Origin: an uncultured Porphyromonadaceae bacterium
Lineage (GTDB): Bacteria > Bacteroidota > Bacteroidia > Bacteroidales > Muribaculaceae
DNA: 64,000 nt
Direction: 5' to 3'
Assembly: GCA_900550395.1 (NCBI GenBank)
Contig: URSD01000008.1
Location: 1-64,000 of the forward strand
A program made the translations under genes and the position numbers. How positions within the stretch are numbered: position 1 is the first letter of the stretch; every line of letters begins with the position of its first letter. The notes under the pieces are model-generated. The model did not search any database, was not told the DNA's origin, and worked only from the letters and a program-made list of their open reading frames with translations. Below are positions 9,874 to 17,936 of this stretch, piece after piece.

Positions 9874-11778
9874 ATGGATCCCGATATAATTAAAGTATTG
9901 CCCGATTCCGTGGCAAACCAGATAAAGGCCGGCGAGGTGGTGCAGCGGCCGGCGTCGGTGGTGAAGGAACTGGTAGAGAATGCCGTGGATGCCGGAGCTA
10001 CGTCCATAAGCATCGTGGTGAAGGACGCCGGACGCACGCTCATTCAGGTCATCGACAACGGCTCCGGCATGTCGCCGGCCGACGCACGCATGGCTTTCGA
10101 GCATCACGCCACCAGCAAGATAGCAACCGCGGCCGACATGTACACGCTCCACACCATGGGATTCCGCGGCGAGGCACTGCCTTCCATAGTATCGATGGCT
10201 CAGGTGGAGCTTCGCACCATGCGCAAGGGCGACGAGATGGCTACCCGCCTGTGCATGGCCGACTCGAAATTCGTCAGCAGCGAGGCCGTCACTGGCGTAC
10301 CTGGCACCAACATCATGGTACGCAACCTCTTCTACAACGTGCCGGCCCGACGCAAATTCCTCAAGAAGGACAACGTGGAGCTGGCGCAGATACTGCGCGA
10401 GTTCGAACGACTGGCCCTGGTGAATCCCGGCATCGACTTCACGCTGATAAGCGACGGAACCACCCTCCACCAGCTGCTGCATGCCTCGGAGAAACAACGC
10501 ATCATCGACCTCTTCGGCAAGGCGCTGGACCGTTCGCTGTTGCCGGTTGCCACGGCATCGCCATTCGTGCGCATCTCGGGATTCATCGGGCTGCCCTCGG
10601 CGGCCAAGAAGCGCGGCTATCAGCAGTTTTTCTTCGTCAACGGCCGCAACATGCTCCATCCGTTCTTCCACCGCGCCATCCTCGACTGCTACACGCCTCT
10701 TATCGCCGCCGACGCGCGCCCGAGCTATTTCATAAGCTTTGAGGTGGACCCGGCCAACATCGACGTCAACGTGCATCCGCAGAAGAACGAAATCAAGTTT
10801 GAGGACGAGATGGCTATCCGCGAGGTGCTTGTGGCTGCCGTCAAGGAGAGTCTTGGGCGCTTCAATGTCAGCGGAGCCATGGATTTCGACATGGACGACG
10901 CGCCCTTCATCCCGGCTATTGACCCGCGCCTGCACGTGGCTACGCCGGAAGCATCGACCGACGACGGCTATAACCCTTTCACCACTCCCGCGGCCGACAC
11001 TCCGGCGGCCACACGCGGCAGCCGCATAAACGGCGCCATGCCTCCCGCCACGGCCTCGCATCGTGCGCCAACCGACTGGCAGAAACTCTACGAACAATTT
11101 GCCGGCGAACGTGCCGCCGGACTGGAGGAAGTGCGCGGAAGCGCCCTAAACAATGTGCCGGAAGCTCCGGCCGATAAGCCTGACGACGTTCTGCCGGGCA
11201 TGGCTGCGGCTCCCGGCGCAGCGGCCTGTCTGCAACTGCGCGGACGCTACATCGCCGTACCCGGAGCATCAGGACTGATGATTATCGACCAGCACCGCGC
11301 CCACATCAACGTGCTGTACTCACAGCTGCTTGCCGCACGCCGCGAAGGCTCGTCGGCCACACAGGCTCTCATCTTCCCGGACATGGTGCAGCTCACTCCG
11401 GCACAGTCGGCCGCACTCGCGGCAGCCGCCGACGTAGCCGCCGACATGGGATTCGACATCTCCCGCGGCGAGGGCACCACCTGGGCTGTAAACGGCGTAC
11501 CGGCCGACCTCGGCAAGAACGCCCCGGCCGAACTGCTCGTTGCCATGGCTGAGGAACTTGCCTCCACAGGCGAGAGCGACGGACCGGGACTGCGCTCGGC
11601 GGCCGCGCTCGCGCTCGCGCGCAGCGCAGCCATCCGCGCCGGACGCATACTCTCCAACGACGAGATGGAAACCCTCACCGCCGACCTCATGCGGTTGCCG
11701 GCACCGGCCTATACTCCCGACGGACTGCGCGTGATGGCGGTCATCGACAATGACACCGTTGACAATCTCTTCCAATGA
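9874..11778 (+). CDS. mutL: DNA mismatch repair protein MutL
   Basis: A 634-residue mismatch-repair ATPase linking MutS to strand incision. The N-terminal GHKL ATPase is unmistakable: IAAGEV-type motif as IKAGEVVQRPASVVKELVENA, VIDNGSGM, ATSKI and GFRGEALPSI. A low-complexity linker (about 340-440) precedes the dimerisation domain. The endonuclease motif normally written DQHA-x2-E-x4-E reads DQHRAHINVLYS here, so both acidic residues are missing, and no CPHGRP motif is seen near the C-terminus. It overlaps the next gene by 4 bp. Confidence 0.97.
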   Translation: MDPDIIKVLPDSVANQIKAGEVVQRPASVVKELVENAVDAGATSISIVVKDAGRTLIQVIDNGSGMSPADARMAFEHHATSKIATAADMYTLHTMGFRGEALPSIVSMAQVELRTMRKGDEMATRLCMADSKFVSSEAVTGVPGTNIMVRNLFYNVPARRKFLKKDNVELAQILREFERLALVNPGIDFTLISDGTTLHQLLHASEKQRIIDLFGKALDRSLLPVATASPFVRISGFIGLPSAAKKRGYQQFFFVNGRNMLHPFFHRAILDCYTPLIAADARPSYFISFEVDPANIDVNVHPQKNEIKFEDEMAIREVLVAAVKESLGRFNVSGAMDFDMDDAPFIPAIDPRLHVATPEASTDDGYNPFTTPAADTPAATRGSRINGAMPPATASHRAPTDWQKLYEQFAGERAAGLEEVRGSALNNVPEAPADKPDDVLPGMAAAPGAAACLQLRGRYIAVPGASGLMIIDQHRAHINVLYSQLLAARREGSSATQALIFPDMVQLTPAQSAALAAAADVAADMGFDISRGEGTTWAVNGVPADLGKNAPAELLVAMAEELASTGESDGPGLRSAAALALARSAAIRAGRILSNDEMETLTADLMRLPAPAYTPDGLRVMAVIDNDTVDNLFQ

Positions 11779-13334
11779 CAATCTCACGACTGATTCCCGT
11801 CCTCGCGGCGATTCTGTTATGCTACGCTACCGCCGACGCCACCCCAAAAGCGCAGGTCACGCAGGCCGATGTCGACGAAGCCATTGAACGCCTTGACGGC
11901 GCTATCGCACGCGGCGACATATATACCGGTCTGCGCCGACGCCACATCGACAGTCTCGCGGCAAAAGCCACAGGACCGGACGCAGCGCCATACAACGAGG
12001 TGGCACACGCCTATGCCGGATTCAACAATGACTCCGCACTGGCCTACCTGCGCCGCGCCGAAGAACGTGCCTCCGGACCCGACCTTCAGGAGACACGCTT
12101 CCATCTCGCCGCCCTTCTGCCTCTCGCTGGTCTCTTCGACAGCGCGGAAGCGAAACTCGCACAGGTGGACACCACCATGCTCAGCCCCGAAGGACTGATA
12201 AAATACTACGACCATACACGCCAGATGTACAGCTATTTCGCGGCATTCTTCTCACGCTATCCCGAACTGGAGAAGCGCTACGGCGCCCTCGCGGCGTCCA
12301 TGCAGGAACGCCTGCTCGAACTGCTCCCGAAAGAAAGCGACGAGTACATCTTCAACGCCGGCGAACTTGAATTCGTGCGCGGCAACTACGACAAGGCAGG
12401 TGTGCTGCTGCGCGGACTGATGGGCCGAAAAGGACTGAGCGACAAGCTGCGCGCACGCTCGGCCCATCACCTCGCTGCCATAGCCAGTGCGGAGGGCGAC
12501 GAGACCGCGCGCACCTACTATCTGGCCGAATCTGCAATAGCCGATATTCACTCGGCCACGCGCGAAATGGCCTCGCTCCAGGAACTCGGCACACTGCTGT
12601 ATTCCCAGGGCGACATCAACCGTGCCTACTCGTGCCTGTCGCTGGCGCTTGCCAACGCCGTGGAGTGCGGAGCCGACGTGCGCATGCTTGAAAGCGCGCG
12701 CGCCCTGCCCTATATTGAGAAAGCATACGCAGGCAAGACGGCCGAATCGCAGCGGCGCACCATGTGGGCACTCATCGCTATGGCGGTCCTCCTCGTCACC
12801 CTCTTTCTCACCCTGCTCACTCTGCGCCACGAGATGCGCCGCATGCAGCGCATGCAGCAAAGACTCAGCGAGGCCAACCGGTCCAAAGAAGTCTACATCA
12901 GCCAGTTCCTGACGCTGTGCTCTGTGTATATGGACAAACTGAAGCAGTTCAGCAAACTTGTCACCCGAAAAATCGGCGCCGGACAGGTCGACGACCTCTA
13001 CCGCATGGCGAAAAACGGCAAATTCGTCGAGGACGAGAGCCGAGAGTTCTACGAGGTCTTCGACAACGCGTTCCTACACATCTACCCCGACTTCGTGGCG
13101 CAGGTCAACACCCTGCTCCAGCCCGACAAACAGATTGAAATCAAGGACGGCGAAGGACTCAACACCGACCTGCGCATCCTGGCATTCATGCGTCTGGGCA
13201 TCGAGGACTCATCGAGCATAGCGCAGGTGCTCAACTACTCGCTCAACACCATCTACGCCTACCGCAACCGACTTAAAGCCCGCGCCATAAGCCGCGACAC
13301 CTTCGAGCGCGACATCATGCGCATCGACTGCTAA
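11775..13334 (+). CDS. DUF6377-like membrane regulator (TPR sensor, TM helix, C-terminal HTH)
   Basis: A 519-residue one-piece regulator. A signal peptide (to about residue 22) leads into TPR-like helices in the periplasm, a membrane segment WALIAMAVLLVTLFLTLLTL at about 330-350, a coiled stretch and a C-terminal LuxR-like helix-turn-helix (SSSIAQVLNYSLNTIYAYRNR). This architecture matches Bacteroidales proteins carrying DUF6377, usually thought to be transcription regulators. ATGA overlap with mutL implies co-transcription, though the functional link is unclear. The target genes are unknown. Confidence 0.75.
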   Translation: MTISRLIPVLAAILLCYATADATPKAQVTQADVDEAIERLDGAIARGDIYTGLRRRHIDSLAAKATGPDAAPYNEVAHAYAGFNNDSALAYLRRAEERASGPDLQETRFHLAALLPLAGLFDSAEAKLAQVDTTMLSPEGLIKYYDHTRQMYSYFAAFFSRYPELEKRYGALAASMQERLLELLPKESDEYIFNAGELEFVRGNYDKAGVLLRGLMGRKGLSDKLRARSAHHLAAIASAEGDETARTYYLAESAIADIHSATREMASLQELGTLLYSQGDINRAYSCLSLALANAVECGADVRMLESARALPYIEKAYAGKTAESQRRTMWALIAMAVLLVTLFLTLLTLRHEMRRMQRMQQRLSEANRSKEVYISQFLTLCSVYMDKLKQFSKLVTRKIGAGQVDDLYRMAKNGKFVEDESREFYEVFDNAFLHIYPDFVAQVNTLLQPDKQIEIKDGEGLNTDLRILAFMRLGIEDSSSIAQVLNYSLNTIYAYRNRLKARAISRDTFERDIMRIDC

Positions 13335-13350
13335 GCCCTTCTCAGACTGT

Positions 13351-13529
13351 TCAATAAAGAAGATACTTCTTGTCGTTCTTGCGCCATCCGGCCCGAAATT
13401 CCTTGTCCGTAAAAGACACATTCAGGTCGGCCTGATACTCTTTGTCAACGAAGAAAATCTTCTTGTCCGCCCGGTAGGCCTTGTCGCAGAAGTACTATAT
13501 CCCCTTATTCTCAAAATTTTTTTTGCCAT
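13351..13529 (-). pseudogene. DUF6150-like small protein, broken near the N-terminus
   Basis: From 13494 down to the stop at 13351 the minus strand encodes 47 residues of a Tyr/Lys/Asp-rich repeat protein, with segments such as YFCDKAYRADKKIFFVDKEY and FTDKEFRAGW and ending KKYLLY. This pattern resembles the short DUF6150 family. In that frame a TAG (13497-13495) directly precedes the Tyr codon and no start is available. An ATGGCA start at 13529 lies upstream in another frame beside an eight-A tract, so a frameshift probably destroyed the gene. A functional short protein with a non-standard start cannot be excluded. Confidence 0.55.
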
Positions 13530-13566
13530 TTGTACAAAAACAGCATTCAAACGCGATTTCGTGTTG

Positions 13567-13650
13567 TAACTTTGCACCGGCAAGAGGAGCTCGGCCGCAG
13601 AGGCGGCCCCCCTCTTACCTATACACCATAAACTCTAAACTAAAGAGAAC
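13567..13650. repeat. Degenerate copy of a palindromic intergenic repeat, with an upstream -7-like box
   Basis: TAACTTTG (13567-13574) could be a promoter box. It is followed by AAGAGG and CCTCTT arms enclosing a GGCCGC/GCGGCC hairpin, then CTTACCTATA and a run of TAAACT words. The same plan is seen complete at 59720-59839, and a half copy (CCTTACCTCTAAACTATAAAC) lies at about 14086-14106. Confidence 0.5.
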
Positions 13651-13699
13651 ATTGACATTCTGTTACAAACCCGCCGCGCAGTCCGTCCGACAAACGGGC

Positions 13700-13917
13700 A
13701 GCAACGCATAGTGCAGGCTGGGGGCAACACATCGGGAACGGAGAGAGACCGGCATCTCTCCTAAAGGAACGCGCACGCCCGTTGTGTTAGGTGATAGTCC
13801 CCGACGTCAGGGTTGCCTTGTGACCCGCATCGAGCCAAGCTCGGCCAGCACGCCACGCGCACACAAACAACACAACAGCCGCATGCCAAAGGAGTGAGGA
13901 GCATGCGGCTGTTTTTT
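13700..13917 (+). ncRNA. Structured RNA candidate of about 200 nt (6S-like or Bacteroidales-specific)
   Basis: No coding frame is present, but stems nest. GTG..CTGG (13711-13721) can close on CCAG.CAC (13845-13851). GGGG (13721-13724) pairs with CCCC (13799-13802). AACACA-t-CGGG (13726-13736) pairs with CCCG-t-TGTGTT (13778-13788). A perfect GGAGAGA/TCTCTCC hairpin caps it at 13740-13761. GGGT/ACCC and CGAGC/GCTCG hairpins follow, and a strong terminator ends the unit. A long closed stem with internal loops beside ribosomal genes suggests 6S RNA or the Bacteroidales-1 class. Neither RNase P nor tmRNA core motifs are present. The 5' end is not fixed: transcription from the 13567 box would give about 340 nt. 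Confidence 0.5.
13874..13917 (+). terminator. Intrinsic terminator of the RNA candidate
   Basis: A 13-bp perfect stem, AACAGCCGCATGC at 13874-13886 with its complement at 13901-13913, has a 14-nt loop and a run of Ts to 13917. Confidence 0.88.
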
Positions 13918-13940
13918 GTATATGCCTGAAGTTACTGAGC

Positions 13941-14059
13941 ATGACGAGAAACAGAAAGACATAAGGTCATAAGGAACAGAAGTTTTTTATATTGTTGAAT
14001 ATCAATTATTAATAATTCTTATGTTGCTTATGACCTTATGTCTTTCTGTTTCTCGTCAT
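13941..14059. repeat. Perfect 33-bp inverted repeat with AT-rich spacer
   Basis: The arm at 13941-13973 (begins ATGACGAGAAACAG, ends GGTCATAAG) is exactly reverse-complemented at 14027-14059, with a 53-bp AT-rich spacer. Pairing continues imperfectly into the spacer. It sits between the RNA terminator and the rplU promoter and contains no gene. No T-tract follows, so it is not a simple terminator. Confidence 0.9.
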
Positions 14060-14118
14060 CCGTGCTAACTCCATTACTGCCCCCCTTACCTCTAAACTAT
14101 AAACTAATCAGAAAAAAA

Positions 14119-14150
14119 TTTGGTCAAGTCGCTGAAAAGCTGTAAATTTG
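14119..14150 (+). promoter_or_regulatory. rplU promoter
   Basis: TTTG at 14119-14122, a 20-bp spacer, and TAAATTTG at 14143-14150 match the Bacteroidetes vegetative promoter. Transcription should start near 14155. Confidence 0.75.
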
Positions 14151-14154
14151 CAGG

Positions 14155-14242
14155 CATTTTTACCGCAACGGGCTTCGATCTAAGCGGAACGTCGAGAGAT
14201 AAAGTTCCCGCCCGCCGGCTTAACTAACTAATGTTCAATAAC
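14155..14242 (+). promoter_or_regulatory. Structured rplU leader, possible L21 autoregulatory site
   Basis: The leader of about 88 nt can form nested stems: CGGGC (14169-14173) with GCCCG (14210-14214), and inside it GGAAC (14186-14190) with GTTCC (14204-14208). Ribosomal protein leaders, including L21 leaders in other phyla, often bind their own product. Such a role here is inference. Confidence 0.4.
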
Positions 14243-14563
14243 ATGTACGTTATCGTAGAAATTCAGGGACAGCAGTTCAAGGCAGAAGAAGGCAAGTTCC
14301 TGTATGTTCACTACCTCGGCGAGAATGCCAAGGAAGGTGACACCGTGGAGTTCGACCGCGTCCTCCTCGCCGACAAAGACGGCGAAGTGCTCGTAGGTGC
14401 TCCTACCGTAGACGGCGCCAAGGTCGTTTGCGAAGTGGCCGCAAACCTCGTGAAGGGTGACAAAGTCATCGTCTTCAAGAAAAAGCGCCGCAAAGGCTAT
14501 CGCCGCAAAAACGGCCATCGCCAGTATTTCTCCAAAGTCGTGATCAAACAAGTTGTTGCTTAA
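14243..14563 (+). CDS. rplU: 50S ribosomal protein L21
   Basis: A 106-residue large-subunit protein that binds 23S rRNA. MYVIVEIQGQQFKAEEGKFL is the family start, followed by DTVEFDRVLL and a basic KKKRRKGYRRKNGHRQ stretch near the C-terminus. ATG at 14243 is preferred because homologues begin with MY(V/A)I. An in-frame ATG at 14231 would add MFNN. rpmA follows after 21 bp, the usual L21-L27 operon. Confidence 0.97.
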   Translation: MYVIVEIQGQQFKAEEGKFLYVHYLGENAKEGDTVEFDRVLLADKDGEVLVGAPTVDGAKVVCEVAANLVKGDKVIVFKKKRRKGYRRKNGHRQYFSKVVIKQVVA

Positions 14564-14584
14564 CCCCTAAAAACACTATCAGAA

Positions 14585-14845
14585 ATGGCACATAAGAAAG
14601 GTGTAGGTAGTTCTAAGAACGGCCGCGAGTCTGAAAGCAAACGACTCGGTGTTAAGATTTTTGGTGGTCAGTTTGCCAAGGCAGGCAACATCATCAAGCG
14701 TCAGCGCGGCACAGTCCACCATCCCGGCCTCAACGTAGGCATGGGCAAGGACCACACGCTCTACGCCCTCATCGACGGCAATGTACTCTTTACCGTCGGT
14801 AAGGAAGGACGCAAGTTCATCAACGTCACTCCCGTCGAGGCGTAA
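14585..14845 (+). CDS. rpmA: 50S ribosomal protein L27
   Basis: An 86-residue protein near the peptidyl-transferase centre. MAHKKGVGSSKNGRESESKR and GGQFAKAGNIIKRQRGT are diagnostic. The N-terminus starts directly with AHKKG, so it lacks the cleavable extension found in Firmicutes. It is co-transcribed with rplU and ends at a strong terminator. Confidence 0.98.
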   Translation: MAHKKGVGSSKNGRESESKRLGVKIFGGQFAKAGNIIKRQRGTVHHPGLNVGMGKDHTLYALIDGNVLFTVGKEGRKFINVTPVEA

Positions 14846-14876
14846 GCCCGAGGAGCGACCGACATCCGGCTAACAC

Positions 14877-14925
14877 AGCAGCGCCCCGGTTCCGAATGTT
14901 TCGGATTGCGGGCGCTGCTTTTTTT
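14877..14925 (+). terminator. Terminator of the rplU-rpmA operon
   Basis: AGCAGCGCCC (14877-14886) pairs with GGGCGCTGCT (14910-14919), with an inner TCCGAA/TTCGGA stem, followed by seven Ts. Confidence 0.9.
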
Positions 14926-14963
14926 GTGAACTCTTGCGGAGCTGCCGGTGTTAATATAACGAT

Positions 14964-16139
14964 ATGAAACCATCACATTTGCTCTGTGCCGTCCTGGCAG
15001 CAATAGCGCCGACGGCTTATGCCTACGATATTCAGGATGTGTGCGCGGCCCTCGACAGCGCATCGCCTTACCATGCCTCTGCTGTCTACGAGGTGCTTCT
15101 GCCACAGTACGAGGACCCTGTGCGTTACAACGTGGAGCTGAATTCGGTCGTGACGCCGGGCGATACGCTCTCACGGTGCGACTATCTGATTGACTGGTCG
15201 ATGCGCGCGCCCGGCGGCGAGAGCCGCGGCTTCAACGCCTATACGGGCGGACATCACTACCGCTTCCGCGACAAGCGCATGCAGGAATACCATGCCGACG
15301 CCGACCCGACGCCTTTCGCGCCGCAGGGACGGCTTGAGGCCGGCGTGCAGAGGCAGGCGCAGTTTGTGCAGCTGCTGCCTCAGTATGTCGCCGCCAGACT
15401 GAGGGAGATCGCCGCCGACTCGTGCAGCAGCTACACCGTGCGGCAGGGCCGCGACGGCCGCACGGTCGTGGTGGAGGGTTCGCAGATCTATCAGGGCGTC
15501 GAGGCCCTCGGCTTCCGCTATGAATTCTCGCTGGAGGACGGCTTGCCCGTGGGCGCCGAGTTCTGCTACAATCCCTCGCAGGTGAGCGAGCAGACGGTGA
15601 GCGTGAAGTACGGCGCCCCGGCCGCCCCCGGCGTGGAGGCGTTCGGCGAGACGCAGCTCATGGAACTGTATCCCGACGCTTTCGGACGCTACCGCGAGAA
15701 CACATATACTTTCGACAATCTGCCCGGCCGCCCGCTGCCGGCGTTCTCGGCACTCAGGGCGTCGGGCGAGCGCTATACCCACGGCCACGGCGAGGGCTTC
15801 GGCGCGCCTGCCGTCATCGCCGTGCTCGACCCGCAGGTCGACGGCTCGGCCGCGCTGCTCTCTGCCTTGCGCGATGCCGTGGACGCCTCCCCCGTGACGG
15901 CGGTGCTCGTCGTAGCCATTACGGGCAGCCATGCCGACGATGCCGAGACTCTTGCCGGAACAAAGCGCGCCGACGAGATCGTGCTCGTCGGCGCGCGTGG
16001 TCTGGCCCGCAGTTGCGGCGTCACGGCCACCCCGGCCGTTATGGTAGTCTCGGCCGACGGCACCGTGCGCAATGTTCACAAAGGCTTCGGCGACCGTCTG
16101 GCCGAGGATGTTCTTCAGGAGGTAGCGCTGGCGCGCTGA
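14964..16139 (+). CDS. Exported protein with C-terminal thioredoxin-like fold, function unknown
   Basis: A 391-residue secreted protein with a signal peptide ending near TAYA (residue 20). Residues about 25-230 look like a beta-rich lipoprotein-carrier-type fold (repeated short strands, FRYEFSLEDGLPVGAEF). The last ~110 residues alternate beta and alpha elements (APAVIAVLDP, VTAVLVVAITG, GVTATPAVMVVSADGTV), much like the C-terminal half of a thioredoxin. No CXXC motif is present, so it is not a classical oxidoreductase. It follows the rpmA terminator and stands alone. Confidence 0.55.
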   Translation: MKPSHLLCAVLAAIAPTAYAYDIQDVCAALDSASPYHASAVYEVLLPQYEDPVRYNVELNSVVTPGDTLSRCDYLIDWSMRAPGGESRGFNAYTGGHHYRFRDKRMQEYHADADPTPFAPQGRLEAGVQRQAQFVQLLPQYVAARLREIAADSCSSYTVRQGRDGRTVVVEGSQIYQGVEALGFRYEFSLEDGLPVGAEFCYNPSQVSEQTVSVKYGAPAAPGVEAFGETQLMELYPDAFGRYRENTYTFDNLPGRPLPAFSALRASGERYTHGHGEGFGAPAVIAVLDPQVDGSAALLSALRDAVDASPVTAVLVVAITGSHADDAETLAGTKRADEIVLVGARGLARSCGVTATPAVMVVSADGTVRNVHKGFGDRLAEDVLQEVALAR

Positions 16140-16146
16140 GGACCTA

Positions 16147-16710
16147 TTATTTCACCATTGCTCCCGATGACGGGTGACGCGGATGGTTGGTGTGCGTCTC
16201 CTTGCCTATGGTGTACTTCACGAGCGCGTTCACCCATTTGCGGTTGAAGGCGTCGAAATAGTCGGCCGACACGGCGTTGCCTGTCACGGAGAACGCCGAG
16301 AGCACGTTCAGCTTCTCGCCTTTCTCCACTTCCAGCACCCATGCGTGGATGATGCGCATCGGTTTGCCTCCTTGCTTCAGGGTGGCCTCGCCGTCCCAGG
16401 TGATGCGGCCCACGCGGTCGCCCTTGGGCGGAATGGCCTCCAGCACGCGGAAATGGGCTGTGAACTCGGTGGTGTCGATGGTGAACTCTTCCTTCGGGTA
16501 GAGATGTGGGTCGTCGGTGTTCGGGTCGAGAGGCTCGGCATCCACCACCTCATGTACGAGTTTCTGTATGTCGCTGATGTTGGTGAGGTAGGGCCACAGC
16601 TCCTCGGCCGTGATGCCCTCGGCCGTAGCCTCGGCCTCCACGTTGATGTCGGCCTTCGCAGGGTCGTAATGCTTGGGCCAGATGATTCTGTCGTTAATCA
16701 TAATAATCAA
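16147..16710 (-). CDS. SRPBCC/START-like small-molecule-binding protein, unassigned
   Basis: A 187-residue cytosolic protein. The order of elements (EAEATAEGITAEELWPYLTN, then FRVLEAIPPKGDRVGRITWD, then a long C-terminal helix around DAFNRKWVNALV) resembles the SRPBCC hydrophobic-pocket fold of polyketide cyclase-like proteins. ATG at 16710 or 16701 could be the start. A minus-strand promoter box at 16892-16885 would give a structured leader of about 170 nt. The gene stands alone, and its substrate cannot be predicted. Confidence 0.5.
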   Translation of the reverse strand: MIIMINDRIIWPKHYDPAKADINVEAEATAEGITAEELWPYLTNISDIQKLVHEVVDAEPLDPNTDDPHLYPKEEFTIDTTEFTAHFRVLEAIPPKGDRVGRITWDGEATLKQGGKPMRIIHAWVLEVEKGEKLNVLSAFSVTGNAVSADYFDAFNRKWVNALVKYTIGKETHTNHPRHPSSGAMVK

Positions 16711-16892
16711 AGATTTGTTCTTCGATTACAATAACAACCGACACCCCCGCTTGGTTGGAGTCCGCGTCCCGAACCCGCGTGAATAAAATAAGCGAGGCTA
16801 CCCGACAAAGTGGCAGCCTCGACTTTACTTTTTTTTATAGTGCAAGGGTGTAGCGGCGAAGTCTACACCGGCACTTTTGTGTCGCAAAGGTA
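16711..16892 (-). promoter_or_regulatory. Promoter and highly structured leader or small RNA
   Basis: TACCTTTG on the minus strand (16892-16885) is a -7 box. Downstream the RNA can form GTGC..GGTGTAG/CTACACC..GCAC (16876-16842), then a CGAGGCT/AGCCTCG hairpin (about 16821-16793) followed by UUAUUUUAUU. The second hairpin may be an attenuator for the 16710 gene, or the end of a small RNA of about 95 nt. It could also terminate the Abi gene upstream. Confidence 0.4.
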
Positions 16893-16945
16893 ATACAATT
16901 ATTTGAAACGAAAAAATCTCGAAATAAGATTTAATGTTAAAAATC

Positions 16946-17824
16946 TCATATTGTAGATAAATCAGGTATAAGCGGCTTTAGATTGGGAGATTCAATAATG
17001 AGTGTCTCATATAGAGATTTGATTGACTCGCTTAATTCAGCAGCGCGATTTGAAGATACTTGACGTATTATGTATATTATAACGCGCAGGGTACCAATAA
17101 TGTTTCCGGACTCTTGGGGCGTTTGACGGGCAGGACCACGATTTATGCGTCGGGGCAAGCGCATATCATAGAGTAAAAGCCCGTGTGCACATAAGTTCCG
17201 GACTTGTCGGATAGTGTGCATGTAGTTTTCAAATGTTACAACTTGCCGGATGCCGAATTTATGAGCTATGAGGATTTTATCTTCCGGCTCTTTGAGCTGT
17301 TCGTATAATTTTAGTATTGCACCAAAAGTCATATACTCCAGTGTCTTCCATGCGGGTGCGTAACGGTCGTTTGGATTTTTCTGATGGTGACGGTGAATTA
17401 TGGGGTTGCGTTTGAATTCCAAAGTATAGACCTTGTTATCAAACTCGGAGGCATAGGTACGGTTTACAATCGCAGGACTAACGAACCAAATAGGGTTGGA
17501 GCTATACTTGTTTGAGAGATTGTAAATTAATGATGTACGGAAAGCAATCTCAATGCGGATGAGATAGCGCATTAGCATCAGTCGCAGATCAAAGTCGAAG
17601 TAATATAAATTGACCGCGTCTTCGAAAGTAGCCCCGTCAATATATTTATGAGTGCGGTTGCTAAGGCTGGGATATGTCTTCTCAAAAGGGAACAGATAGA
17701 AGCCAAGTCGGTAATATCCTATATCCGTAAGGATTTCACGTGCCTTGTCTTCATTTATGACAGTCAGTCCTCTCGATTTGAGAAGGTCAAGCTGTTCATC
17801 TACCGTAGTTGCCTGCTTCGTCAT
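16946..17824 (-). CDS. Abi_2-family abortive infection protein (HEPN RNase type)
   Basis: A 292-residue predicted phage-defence protein of the AbiD/AbiF-like Abi_2 family. The N-terminal part carries LLKSRGLTVINEDKAREIL and IGYYRLGFYLFPFE, typical of the family. The C-terminal part has VRNLCAHG, an RNxxxH signature of HEPN ribonucleases. ATG at 17824 is used because an earlier TTG at 17845 lies inside the TAATTTTG promoter box. The gene is visibly richer in A and T than its neighbours, which suggests horizontal acquisition. It stands alone, as Abi_2 genes often do. The trigger is unknown. Confidence 0.85.
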   Translation of the reverse strand: MTKQATTVDEQLDLLKSRGLTVINEDKAREILTDIGYYRLGFYLFPFEKTYPSLSNRTHKYIDGATFEDAVNLYYFDFDLRLMLMRYLIRIEIAFRTSLIYNLSNKYSSNPIWFVSPAIVNRTYASEFDNKVYTLEFKRNPIIHRHHQKNPNDRYAPAWKTLEYMTFGAILKLYEQLKEPEDKILIAHKFGIRQVVTFENYMHTIRQVRNLCAHGLLLYDMRLPRRINRGPARQTPQESGNIIGTLRVIIYIIRQVSSNRAAELSESIKSLYETLIIESPNLKPLIPDLSTI

Positions 17825-17842
17825 ATTTTGTACTGGAATATG

Positions 17843-17850
17843 CAAAATTA
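17843..17850 (-). promoter_or_regulatory. -7 promoter box of the abi gene
   Basis: Minus-strand TAATTTTG. The expected transcription start is near 17838, giving a leader of about 15 nt to ATG 17824. Confidence 0.65.
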
Positions 17851-17936
17851 CAGATTTACCATGAGATAGCCAAACGGCCTTTCGCTCGAAGAAATTTGCG
17901 ACGATATAAAATCAAAATTCGAGTTATAAAACTATT

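Noticed and set aside
9736..11097. N-terminal extension of the TPR gene into mutL
   Set aside because: The extension is antisense to the conserved MutL ATPase domain. The signal peptide and promoter place the start at 9735.
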